Of a stretch of 5,029 nt of DNA, positions 1-5,029 are shown in pieces. The translations under genes were made by a program, and so were the position numbers. The notes under the pieces were generated by a model that was not told the DNA's origin, did no database searches, and saw nothing but the letters and a program-made list of their open reading frames with translations. The stretch lies in NCBI GenBank assembly GCA_947624335.1, contig CANQJX010000135.1, positions 1-5,029 of the forward strand, written 5' to 3'. The stretch comes from an uncultured Marvinbryantia sp. (GTDB lineage Bacteria; Bacillota; Clostridia; Lachnospirales; Lachnospiraceae). The stretch's first letter is position 1; each line of letters begins with the position of its first letter.

Positions 1-951
1 GCGCACTGTCAGAAGCAGTTCATAAAGATTGGGCTTTTCCGCGCTCCAAAGCCGGAATCCCGAAACCGGTATCGTAAGCGCCCCCGCGCCGTTAGAAAGA
101 TCAAATTCTGCCTGTGCAAGAACCGCACCGCCGGTAGGCTGATTCCCTTTTTCCAGAAGATCCGCCAGCTGATATTCTGCGAGCCTGCTTTCCGAAAGCT
201 GCACGCAGACGCTTCCGTTTCCGCATCCCGTCGTTTCAATCGAAAGTTTTGCCTTTGTATAGCTGTCGTCCAGCAGCGTCTTTATTTTCAGGTCGCCGAT
301 ATGCACCTTTGGGCGCGTGTAGAGAAAAACGTCGCGGAAAATTCCCGAAAAGCGGAAAAAGTCCTGATCCTCCGTCCAACTGCCGCTGGTCCACTTAAAC
401 ACCCGCACCGCCAGTTTGTTTTCGCCGTCTTGCACATAATCGGTCAGTTCAAAGTCGGAAGGAGTAAAGCTGTCTTCGCTGTAGCCCACATAATGTCCGT
501 TCAGCCACAGCGCCATCCCGCTTTCCACGCCCTGAAAGGAAATAAAAAGCGGCATTCCTTTCATCGGCTGCGGTACGGTAAAATACTTTACATAACTTGC
601 CACCGGATTAAAGCGCGTGGGGATCTCGCCCGCCCAGATCTGTTCGTGCCCGTCCCACGGATACTGTACGTTTACATAAGCCGGAATGTCATAGCCTTCC
701 ATCTGGATATGCGCCGGCACGCGGATATCCGCCCATCCCGCGCAGTCCGTCTCAGGGCTTTCAAAGTCTTTGACACACTCGCTTAAGTTTCTCGCGTAAG
801 AAAATTTCCATACCCCGTTTAAGGAACAGCGGTAAGGATTTTCTCCCCGCCGCAGCAGCTCCTCATTCGGATAGCAGATATGGTCGGAATGTGCGGGCAG
901 CACATGTTCCTTAAAAAATTCAGGATCCTGCAATTTCCCATAGTCAAACAT
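1..951 (-). CDS. lacZ: Beta-galactosidase, LacZ-type GH2 family (N-terminal part, cut by window edge)
   Basis: This is an open frame of 317 codons from the ATG at 951-949 to the window edge with no stop. The full protein should be about 1000 residues, so only about a third is present. GH2 beta-galactosidases hydrolyse terminal beta-galactosides such as lactose, usually in the cytoplasm; no signal peptide is seen. Residues ~30-215 match the sugar-binding jelly-roll domain: NPYRCSLNGVWKF (38-50), IPAYVNVQYPWDG (89-101), GVESGMALWLNGHYVGYSED (141-160) and WTEDQDFFRFSGIFRDVFLY (192-211). The EDQD stretch at 194-197 corresponds to the region carrying the galactose-contacting Asp of E. coli LacZ. 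Residues ~217-317 fit the first immunoglobulin-like domain, ending in the typical LWSAEKPNLYELLLTVR. The catalytic glutamates lie beyond the window. AGGAGG at 959-964 sits 7 nt before the ATG and fixes the start. The kinase gene ends 35 nt upstream, so the two are probably one operon. Substrate specificity within GH2 is not certain. Confidence 0.93.
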   Translation of the reverse strand, partial: MFDYGKLQDPEFFKEHVLPAHSDHICYPNEELLRRGENPYRCSLNGVWKFSYARNLSECVKDFESPETDCAGWADIRVPAHIQMEGYDIPAYVNVQYPWDGHEQIWAGEIPTRFNPVASYVKYFTVPQPMKGMPLFISFQGVESGMALWLNGHYVGYSEDSFTPSDFELTDYVQDGENKLAVRVFKWTSGSWTEDQDFFRFSGIFRDVFLYTRPKVHIGDLKIKTLLDDSYTKAKLSIETTGCGNGSVCVQLSESRLAEYQLADLLEKGNQPTGGAVLAQAEFDLSNGAGALTIPVSGFRLWSAEKPNLYELLLTVR

Positions 952-958
952 CTTACGG

Positions 959-964
959 CCTCCT
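959..964 (-). promoter_or_regulatory. Ribosome binding site of lacZ
   Basis: A perfect AGGAGG on the minus strand lies 7 nt before the ATG at 951-949. It falls in the 35-nt gap after the kinase stop. The gap shows neither a promoter nor a hairpin, so lacZ translation probably depends on this site on a shared transcript. Confidence 0.8.
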
Positions 965-986
965 ATTAAAAGTTTCAAAAACGGTT

Positions 987-1931
987 CTATGATACACGTT
1001 CCGGGCTTTGCCTGCTGCCTGCGTCCGCGCAGATTTTCCGGTACAGCGCCTCCGTCTGCGCGCGCGTCGCTAAATGTTCCGAAAAGGCGCTGGCGCTTCC
1101 CGCCGCGATTCCCATATAAAACGCGCGCTTATAATCATGGTTCGCCAGCCAGCCCGCCAAAAAGCCGGCCGCCATAGCGTCTCCCGCCCCCACCGCGTTT
1201 ACCGCGTTCCCTTTTGGCGCAGGCGCCGAGAAGACCCTGCCGTCCGACGCAATCAGCACGGCTCCCTCTTGCGCCAGCGAGATCAGGACATTCTGCGCGC
1301 CCAGGTCATGCAGCATTTTTCCGCACGGCACTGCGTCCTCTCTTGCGGCAATCGTCCTCCCGGACAATTCTTCCAGTTCCTGACGGTTCGGTTTGATAAA
1401 AAACGGGCGGTACGCCAGCGTCTGCTTTAGCAAGTCCCCGGACGCGTCCACGCAGACGCGGACGCCTCTGCCTTCCAGACGCTGCATCATCTGCTGATAG
1501 ATGTCGTCCGGAACGGAAGGGGGAACGCTTCCGGACAGAAACAGAATATCGCCCTTGCCCAGCGCGTCCGTCTGAGCCATCAGTTCCTTGAGTTTATCCG
1601 CGGGAATCGCGGGGCCCTGCCCGTTGATTTCCGTTCCTTCTATTGATTTTAGTTTGAGGTTGATCCTTGTAAAACCTTCGTCCAGCCGGATAAATCTGGT
1701 CTGTATGTTCCGTTCGCGCAGACGCTTTTCCACTTCTGTCCCGCTGAATCCCGCCACAAATCCGAGCGCTGTGCTGGCAATGCCAAAGTTTTCAAGCGCC
1801 ATCGATACATTAATCCCTTTTCCGCCCGGAAGAAGAAACTCCGAATCGGTACGGTTTGTATAGCCTGTCCGAAAATTTTTTACAGATACAAGGTAATCCA
1901 GGGACGGATTAAAGGTAACGGTATAGATCAT
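987..1931 (-). CDS. PfkB-family hexose-phosphate kinase, probable 1-phosphofructokinase
   Basis: This is a complete 314-residue protein of the usual length for FruK/LacC-type PfkB (ribokinase-superfamily) kinases. It is predicted to phosphorylate fructose 1-phosphate to fructose 1,6-bisphosphate with ATP in the cytoplasm. Visible signatures are the N-terminal MIYTVTFNPSLDYLV, the substrate-loop GGKGINVS (36-43), TRINLK (88-93), EINGQGP (101-107), SGSVPPSVP (133-141), KPNRQELEEL (180-189) and the ATP/anion-hole motif NAVGAGDAMAAGF (245-257) with catalytic-base Asp251. No key residue is missing. The N-terminus and the PKGNAVNAVGAGD stretch look most like Firmicutes 1-phosphofructokinases. The close relative tagatose-6-phosphate kinase (LacC) cannot be excluded, and the neighbouring lacZ makes it worth considering. 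GGAGGTG at 1937-1943, 5 nt upstream, supports the ATG at 1931-1929. The gene starts a probable operon with lacZ and has a sigma-A type promoter at 1965-1993. The last ~15 residues are a polar, low-conservation tail. Confidence 0.92.
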   Translation of the reverse strand: MIYTVTFNPSLDYLVSVKNFRTGYTNRTDSEFLLPGGKGINVSMALENFGIASTALGFVAGFSGTEVEKRLRERNIQTRFIRLDEGFTRINLKLKSIEGTEINGQGPAIPADKLKELMAQTDALGKGDILFLSGSVPPSVPDDIYQQMMQRLEGRGVRVCVDASGDLLKQTLAYRPFFIKPNRQELEELSGRTIAAREDAVPCGKMLHDLGAQNVLISLAQEGAVLIASDGRVFSAPAPKGNAVNAVGAGDAMAAGFLAGWLANHDYKRAFYMGIAAGSASAFSEHLATRAQTEALYRKICADAGSRQSPERVS

Positions 1932-1936
1932 CTTCT

Positions 1937-1943
1937 CACCTCC
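1937..1943 (-). promoter_or_regulatory. Ribosome binding site of the PfkB-family kinase gene
   Basis: GGAGGTG on the minus strand lies 5 nt before the ATG at 1931-1929 and sets this start at the conserved MIYTVTFNPS terminus of the family. Confidence 0.8.
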
Positions 1944-1964
1944 ATGCGCGTCGGCGTTATCTCA

Positions 1965-1993
1965 AATATACAACGAACAGCCGCAAAACGCAA
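1965..1993 (-). promoter_or_regulatory. Predicted sigma-A promoter for the kinase-lacZ operon
   Basis: On the minus strand, TTGCGT (1993-1988) and TATATT (1970-1965) are separated by exactly 17 nt. That is one mismatch from the consensus -10 and two from the consensus -35. Transcription would start near 1958, giving a leader of about 27 nt that just contains the ribosome site. The -35 lies inside the inverted repeat 1980-2006, so a protein bound there would be expected to block this promoter. Predicted from sequence only. Confidence 0.65.
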
Positions 1994-2006
1994 CGGTTTT
2001 AGCGGC
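1980..2006. repeat. Inverted repeat over the kinase -35, candidate operator
   Basis: GCCGC-AAAAC (1980-1989) and GTTTT-A-GCGGC (1996-2006) form a 10-bp dyad with one bulged A at 2001 and a 6-nt centre. It lies upstream of both predicted transcription starts, so it would act as DNA rather than as an RNA hairpin. A related half-site, GCGGCAAAACC (2029-2039), falls in the -35/-10 spacer of the divergent epimerase promoter. The placement fits a repressor or activator site controlling one or both promoters. The cognate regulator is not in the window, and chance in GC-rich DNA is possible. Confidence 0.5.
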
Positions 2007-2013
2007 GCGCCGC
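2002..2013. repeat. Perfect 12-bp GC palindrome
   Basis: GCGGCGCGCCGC is identical to its reverse complement. It shares its left five bases with the right arm of the inverted repeat at 1980-2006 and ends 5 nt before the epimerase -35. It could be part of a composite operator or only GC-rich sequence. Confidence 0.45.
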
Positions 2014-2018
2014 AATTC

Positions 2019-2047
2019 TTGACATCCCGCGGCAAAACCATTATCAT
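2019..2047 (+). promoter_or_regulatory. Predicted sigma-A promoter for the epimerase gene
   Basis: A consensus-perfect -35 TTGACA (2019-2024) and -10 TATCAT (2042-2047) are separated by 17 nt. Transcription would begin near 2054, giving a leader of about 35 nt before the ATG at 2089. This is the strongest promoter-like signal in the window. It is divergent from the kinase promoter, and the two -35 elements are 25 nt apart. A candidate operator half-site (2029-2039) lies in the spacer. Confidence 0.75.
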
Positions 2048-2073
2048 AAAGCAGAAGCCGCACCGTTTTTCTC

Positions 2074-2079
2074 AGGAGG
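2074..2079 (+). promoter_or_regulatory. Ribosome binding site of the epimerase gene
   Basis: A perfect AGGAGG lies 9 nt before the ATG at 2089, followed by an A-rich spacer. It supports this start, which places the Rossmann glycine motif at the usual N-terminal position. Confidence 0.8.
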
Positions 2080-2088
2080 AAAAACCAC

Positions 2089-3165
2089 ATGAACACGATA
2101 ACGTCTCTTGACCATAAGAACATACTGGTTACCGGAGCAGCCGGATTTATCGGGGCAGGTTTAGTGCAAAAGCTTTTGAGCGAAACGCAGTTTTGCGAAA
2201 TTACCGGCATTGACAGCCTGAATGATTACTACGATCCGCAGTTAAAAACATACCGTCTCGCGCTGATAGACGAGGCGGCGGCAAAGTCCTCTTCCAAATG
2301 GCATTTTGTCCGCGGCAATATCGCTGACCGGGAGCAAATCCGGCGGCTGTTCTGCGAACATTCTTTTGATATCGTAGTGCATCTCGCCGCGCAGGCGGGC
2401 GTGCGTTATTCCGTCACCAATCCGGACGTTTATATCGAGAGCAATCTGATCGGTTTCTATTCTATCCTGGAAGCGTGCCGCCACTCCCGTGACGGCGGCG
2501 CCAAAGGCGTGGAACACCTGGTTTATGCCTCTTCCTCTTCGGTGTACGGAGAAAATCGGAAAGTCCCGTTTTGCACAGAAGACAACACCGATCATCCGGT
2601 TTCCCTGTATGCGGCGACCAAGAAATCAAATGAACTTCTCGCGCACGCTTACGCCAGGCTTTACGGCATCCCCTGTACCGGCCTGCGCTTTTTTACCGTC
2701 TATGGGCCGGCGGGCCGCCCGGATATGGCATACTTTGGTTTTACCGATAAGCTGCGCAAAGGCGACTGCATTTCGATTTTTAACTATGGAAACTGTAAAC
2801 GCGATTTTACGTTTATCGACGATATTGTAGAGGGCGTATCCAGGGTAATGCGCCGCGCTCCCGGCCAAACGGCAAACGACGTGGCGGCGCCTTATGCCCT
2901 GTATAATATCGGCTGCGGCCGCCCGCAAAATCTGACGGATTTTGTAAGGATCTTATCGGAAGAGCTGGTGCGCGCCGACATTCTTCCCGCGGATTTTGAC
3001 TTGGAAGCGCACAAAAAGTTCGTTCCCATGCAGCCGGGCGACGTTCCGGTAACTTATGCGGATACCGGAGCCTTTGAACGGGATTTCGGGCCACTGCCCG
3101 GCACGGATCTCGCAAGCGGGCTGCGTGCGTTCGCCAAATGGTACAAAGCGTATTATCAGGTATAA
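2089..3165 (+). CDS. NAD-dependent UDP-sugar epimerase, probable UDP-glucuronate 4-epimerase
   Basis: This is a complete 358-residue extended short-chain dehydrogenase/reductase. It is predicted to convert UDP-glucuronate to UDP-galacturonate in the cytoplasm, as a precursor for capsule or other surface polysaccharide. The NAD-binding fold opens with NILVTGAAGFIGAGL (Gly16, Gly19, Gly22). AAQAGVRYSVTNPDVYIESN (100-119), YASSSSVYGEN (146-156), the catalytic Tyr174 and Lys178 in LYAATKKSNEL, and FFTVYGPAGRPDMA (201-214) follow. The RPDMAYFGFTDKL and RDFTFIDDIVEG (238-249) stretches, with the MQPGDVPVTYAD C-terminal motif (314-325), are typical of the glucuronate-epimerase branch rather than GalE. 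The likely catalytic Ser is 149. About seven extra residues (133-140, RDGGAKG region) precede the YASSSS strand, in a surface-loop position. The gene has its own promoter and ribosome site and is not in an operon here. Its 3' end overlaps the convergent glycosyltransferase gene by 10 nt. UDP-glucose 4-epimerase is the less likely alternative. Confidence 0.9.
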   Translation: MNTITSLDHKNILVTGAAGFIGAGLVQKLLSETQFCEITGIDSLNDYYDPQLKTYRLALIDEAAAKSSSKWHFVRGNIADREQIRRLFCEHSFDIVVHLAAQAGVRYSVTNPDVYIESNLIGFYSILEACRHSRDGGAKGVEHLVYASSSSVYGENRKVPFCTEDNTDHPVSLYAATKKSNELLAHAYARLYGIPCTGLRFFTVYGPAGRPDMAYFGFTDKLRKGDCISIFNYGNCKRDFTFIDDIVEGVSRVMRRAPGQTANDVAAPYALYNIGCGRPQNLTDFVRILSEELVRADILPADFDLEAHKKFVPMQPGDVPVTYADTGAFERDFGPLPGTDLASGLRAFAKWYKAYYQV

Positions 3166-4274
3166 CTCTTCTTTTTCTTCTGTCGGGAATACCAGTTTAC
3201 AAATCTGCGCCCGGACGCGCTTTGGTTCAGACGGCGCACTATTGTATAACGCAGGCGTTTCCGTCTGCAATAGCGTTCCAGCCTCTTGTATTTCCCGGCA
3301 AGCGCCATGCGAAGCGCGGCATAAAAATCCTCTTTTTCCGGCGCATGTCCCGCCGTTTCCCGCACCCAGTCCTGCCGACAGAACTCTTCCATCCGTTCCC
3401 GTCTCTCCCGGCGGTTCCAGCGGCAGTCGGGATGCTGAATGCTCATGGCAAACGCCGTGCGAAGAAACGATCCGGCCTTCTTCCAAAACGCTTCCGTCAG
3501 CACATCCGATTGAAATTCCCCGTGATCCTCCATATCTTTTTTCAGGCTTTCGATGGTGTCTTTGCAAATCCACGCCGCGTCCTGCGAAAAGCGCATCGTG
3601 ACAGACGCCGGATTTTGCCGGTAGCCGTAAACGCAGCGGTATACCACGCGGATCTGCCGCATCGCGCGCGTGGCGGCAAAATTAAACGCCATATCTTCCC
3701 CAAACTTTAAGTGCTCCAAAAAACAGACGCCGCTCCCACGCAAAAAAGGAAGATTCCACATCTTTCCCCATACGCTGCGCAGATCCAAATCGCCAAAGAG
3801 CGCTCTTTGAAAGGTCTCGTCCAGAACGGCCGCGCGAAAGTCCGTCACCCCGCTCGCAAAAACGCAGTGGTCCTTTCTGTCTGAGATCTGCTTTTGCGCG
3901 CCGATGTTCTCCCAAAAGCGCCGGCTTGAAAAAACAATCAGCTGATCCGTGGCGTCCGCATATTCCCGCATGATTTTCAGCGCGCCGTCTATCAGGATAT
4001 CGTCGCCGTCCGCAAAGATCAGCCACTTTCCCCGCGCCTTGGAAAGCAGCCTGTTTCTTGCCGCCGCAGCGCCGCCGTTTGGTTCATGGAATACGCGGAT
4101 GCGCGCGTCTTTTTTTGCGTATTCGCCGCAGATGTCTGCGGAACCGTCTGTGGAACCGTCGTCCAGCAGCAGCAGTTCCATATCGTCCTCCATCTGCCGG
4201 CAGATACTGTCCAGGCACGGGCGCAGAAAAGAACTCTGGTTGTATACGGGAACCGCAATGCTAAATAGAATCAT
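3156..4274 (-). CDS. Glycosyltransferase family 2 (GT-A fold)
   Basis: This 372-residue protein transfers a sugar from a nucleotide-sugar donor onto a glycan or lipid-linked acceptor at the cytoplasmic face of the membrane. The donor and acceptor cannot be read from sequence. The GT-A domain is complete: FSIAVPVYNQSSFLRPCLDS (4-23), LLLLDDGSTDGSADIC (34-49), the NGGAAAARN loop (66-74), the metal-binding ADGDD (88-92) and, further on, SVWGKMWNLPFL (167-178) and HLKFGEDMAFN (188-198), whose Glu-Asp fits the catalytic-base region. About 150 C-terminal residues lack a recognised domain and end in a strongly basic stretch (about 330-372, KKKK near the end) that may hold the protein to the membrane. 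No transmembrane helix is seen. GGAGGTG at 4283-4289, 8 nt upstream, sets the start. The ATG overlaps the TGA of the upstream membrane-protein gene (ATGA), so the two are co-transcribed and probably translationally coupled. The stop overlaps the convergent epimerase gene. Confidence 0.9.
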   Translation of the reverse strand: MILFSIAVPVYNQSSFLRPCLDSICRQMEDDMELLLLDDGSTDGSADICGEYAKKDARIRVFHEPNGGAAAARNRLLSKARGKWLIFADGDDILIDGALKIMREYADATDQLIVFSSRRFWENIGAQKQISDRKDHCVFASGVTDFRAAVLDETFQRALFGDLDLRSVWGKMWNLPFLRGSGVCFLEHLKFGEDMAFNFAATRAMRQIRVVYRCVYGYRQNPASVTMRFSQDAAWICKDTIESLKKDMEDHGEFQSDVLTEAFWKKAGSFLRTAFAMSIQHPDCRWNRRERRERMEEFCRQDWVRETAGHAPEKEDFYAALRMALAGKYKRLERYCRRKRLRYTIVRRLNQSASGRRFVNWYSRQKKKKSYT

Positions 4275-5029
4275 TCCCTGTACACCTCCGCGTCATTCGC
4301 CGGGATTTCGCCGTATTTTTGCACCGCGCCGGCCAGATCGCGAAAAAGCAGCGCCATCCCGAAGCAGGTAAACGGCAATATATAAATCATACAGCGCTCA
4401 TACACGTTGTACGTTCCGACAAATACCGAAATAATAATCGCGGACAAGATTCCCACAGCGCCCAGATAATACCACGGACATTGACCGCTTTTTAACCACT
4501 TCTTAATCAGGAGAAACAGCAATGCAAAATAGATCAGATAAACCTGCCCGATGCTGACCGGGAAAAAGATCTGGTTCTGCATCTGCAGCACAAACTGTTC
4601 TGCGGCGTTTCCCCGATCGGACTTTGCATGTTTGATTTCAAAGGTTACCCGGATATTGTCCGTAAAGCGGCTGAACAGATAGCGAAGATAGCCTCCCGGA
4701 TCCGACCGGATGCAAGATAAGCAAAATTTTCTCAGGCCGGGATTGTATTCTTTGCTATTGCCGCCAAACATCTGCATGATCGGTTCAAAAACCGTCCAGT
4801 TTATTTTTTGATCATTTTCGGTATAAATCGTTTCGATTTCCCGCACCAGCTTCTGATCCGGATAATTTTTATACAGGCCGCTTTCCAGGCAGGCGGCCAG
4901 CATATGGCGCGGCCCCCGCTTGTCGATACCGAACGTGCTCGCATGCGCATTCACCTGGCAGGCATGAAGAAACAAAAGCGCGGCAATCAGCAGATTGATC
5001 CCGGCCAGCCTGCATACGGTTTTTCGCTT
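4271..5029 (-). CDS. Multipass membrane protein of unknown function, probably surface-polysaccharide related (C-terminal part)
   Basis: The frame is open from the right window edge to the TGA at 4273-4271, giving 252 visible residues. An in-frame TTG at 4975 is an unlikely start because it falls inside a hydrophobic helix, so the true start lies outside. Visible residues ~5-23 (INLLIAALLFL), 157-175, 186-206 and 212-230 form four transmembrane helices. Between the first two is a hydrophilic loop of about 130 residues with several Cys and aromatic residues. The positive-inside rule (KRK before helix 1, KKWLK after helix 2) places this loop outside the cell and the C-terminal tail inside. Such a layout of helices with a large external loop occurs in GT-C-type glycosyltransferases and polysaccharide polymerases, but I recognise no family signature and assign no function. 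The gene is coupled by a 4-nt overlap to the GT2 gene, which points to a role in glycan assembly or export. Confidence 0.75.
   Translation of the reverse strand, partial: KRKTVCRLAGINLLIAALLFLHACQVNAHASTFGIDKRGPRHMLAACLESGLYKNYPDQKLVREIETIYTENDQKINWTVFEPIMQMFGGNSKEYNPGLRKFCLSCIRSDPGGYLRYLFSRFTDNIRVTFEIKHAKSDRGNAAEQFVLQMQNQIFFPVSIGQVYLIYFALLFLLIKKWLKSGQCPWYYLGAVGILSAIIISVFVGTYNVYERCMIYILPFTCFGMALLFRDLAGAVQKYGEIPANDAEVYRE
4283..4289 (-). promoter_or_regulatory. Ribosome binding site of the glycosyltransferase gene, inside the upstream gene
   Basis: GGAGGTG on the minus strand lies 8 nt before the ATG at 4274-4272. It is embedded in the last codons of the membrane-protein gene, as expected for coupled translation across the ATGA junction. 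Confidence 0.75.

Noticed and set aside
301..786. A 161-codon plus-strand frame opposite lacZ
   Set aside because: It lies wholly antisense to a clearly conserved LacZ reading frame, has no ribosome site, and its residue composition is that of a shadow frame in GC-rich codons.
1980..2006. Reading the inverted repeat as a riboswitch or attenuator hairpin
   Set aside because: It lies upstream of both predicted transcription starts, so it would not be in either transcript, and it lacks a following T-run.
3089..3102. Small hairpin CGGGC-CACT-GCCCG as a possible terminator
   Set aside because: The stem is only 5 bp, lies inside the conserved end of the epimerase gene, and is not followed by a T-run on either strand.
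2953..3573. A 206-codon minus-strand frame inside the epimerase and glycosyltransferase genes
   Set aside because: It is a frame-shifted shadow of the GT2 gene that runs on into antisense of the epimerase. Both real genes have full family motifs.
3138..3710. A 190-codon plus-strand frame spanning the epimerase 3' end and running antisense to the glycosyltransferase
   Set aside because: It is antisense to conserved GT2 sequence, has no ribosome site, and has no recognisable domain. It starts inside the epimerase gene in another frame.
4973..4975. TTG as the start codon of the membrane-protein gene
   Set aside because: The frame stays open to the window edge, the codon falls in the middle of a hydrophobic helix, and no ribosome site precedes it. 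The gene is more simply a fragment cut by the edge.

Overview
The window is 5 kb of bacterial chromosome, moderately GC-rich by eye, with five protein genes. Two of these run off the ends. Strong AGGAGG/GGAGGTG ribosome sites precede the starts, two good sigma-A type promoters are visible, and the proteins have a Firmicutes flavour. This suggests a Clostridia member, most likely Lachnospiraceae-like. The lineage is inferred from protein style and expression signals, not from a database match.

Layout. Positions 1-951 (minus) hold the N-terminal third of a LacZ-type GH2 beta-galactosidase, cut by the left edge. Positions 987-1931 (minus) hold a PfkB-family sugar-phosphate kinase, closest in motifs to 1-phosphofructokinase. 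It lies 35 nt upstream of lacZ and is probably co-transcribed with it. Positions 1932-2088 are a compact divergent regulatory region with two back-to-back promoters and an inverted repeat over the -35 of the kinase promoter. Positions 2089-3165 (plus) hold a UDP-glucuronate 4-epimerase-like SDR enzyme. Positions 3156-4274 (minus) hold a GT2 glycosyltransferase that converges on the epimerase, overlapping it by 10 nt. Positions 4271-5029 (minus) hold the C-terminal part of a multipass membrane protein, coupled to the glycosyltransferase by an ATGA overlap and cut by the right edge.

Functionally the window joins two themes. On the left is a small sugar-use operon: lactose or galactoside hydrolysis plus a hexose-phosphate kinase. 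On the right is the edge of a surface-polysaccharide locus: nucleotide-sugar epimerase, glycosyltransferase and membrane protein. The epimerase has its own promoter and points toward the glycosyltransferase rather than being in its operon. The 157-bp divergent region could tie expression of the two halves together through a shared operator, but that is inference.

No RNA gene, mobile element, CRISPR array or clear rho-independent terminator is visible. I see no evidence for a new kind of system. The most interesting features are the divergent regulatory region and the unidentified membrane protein. Coding density is very high, and no gene-free stretch exceeds about 160 bases.
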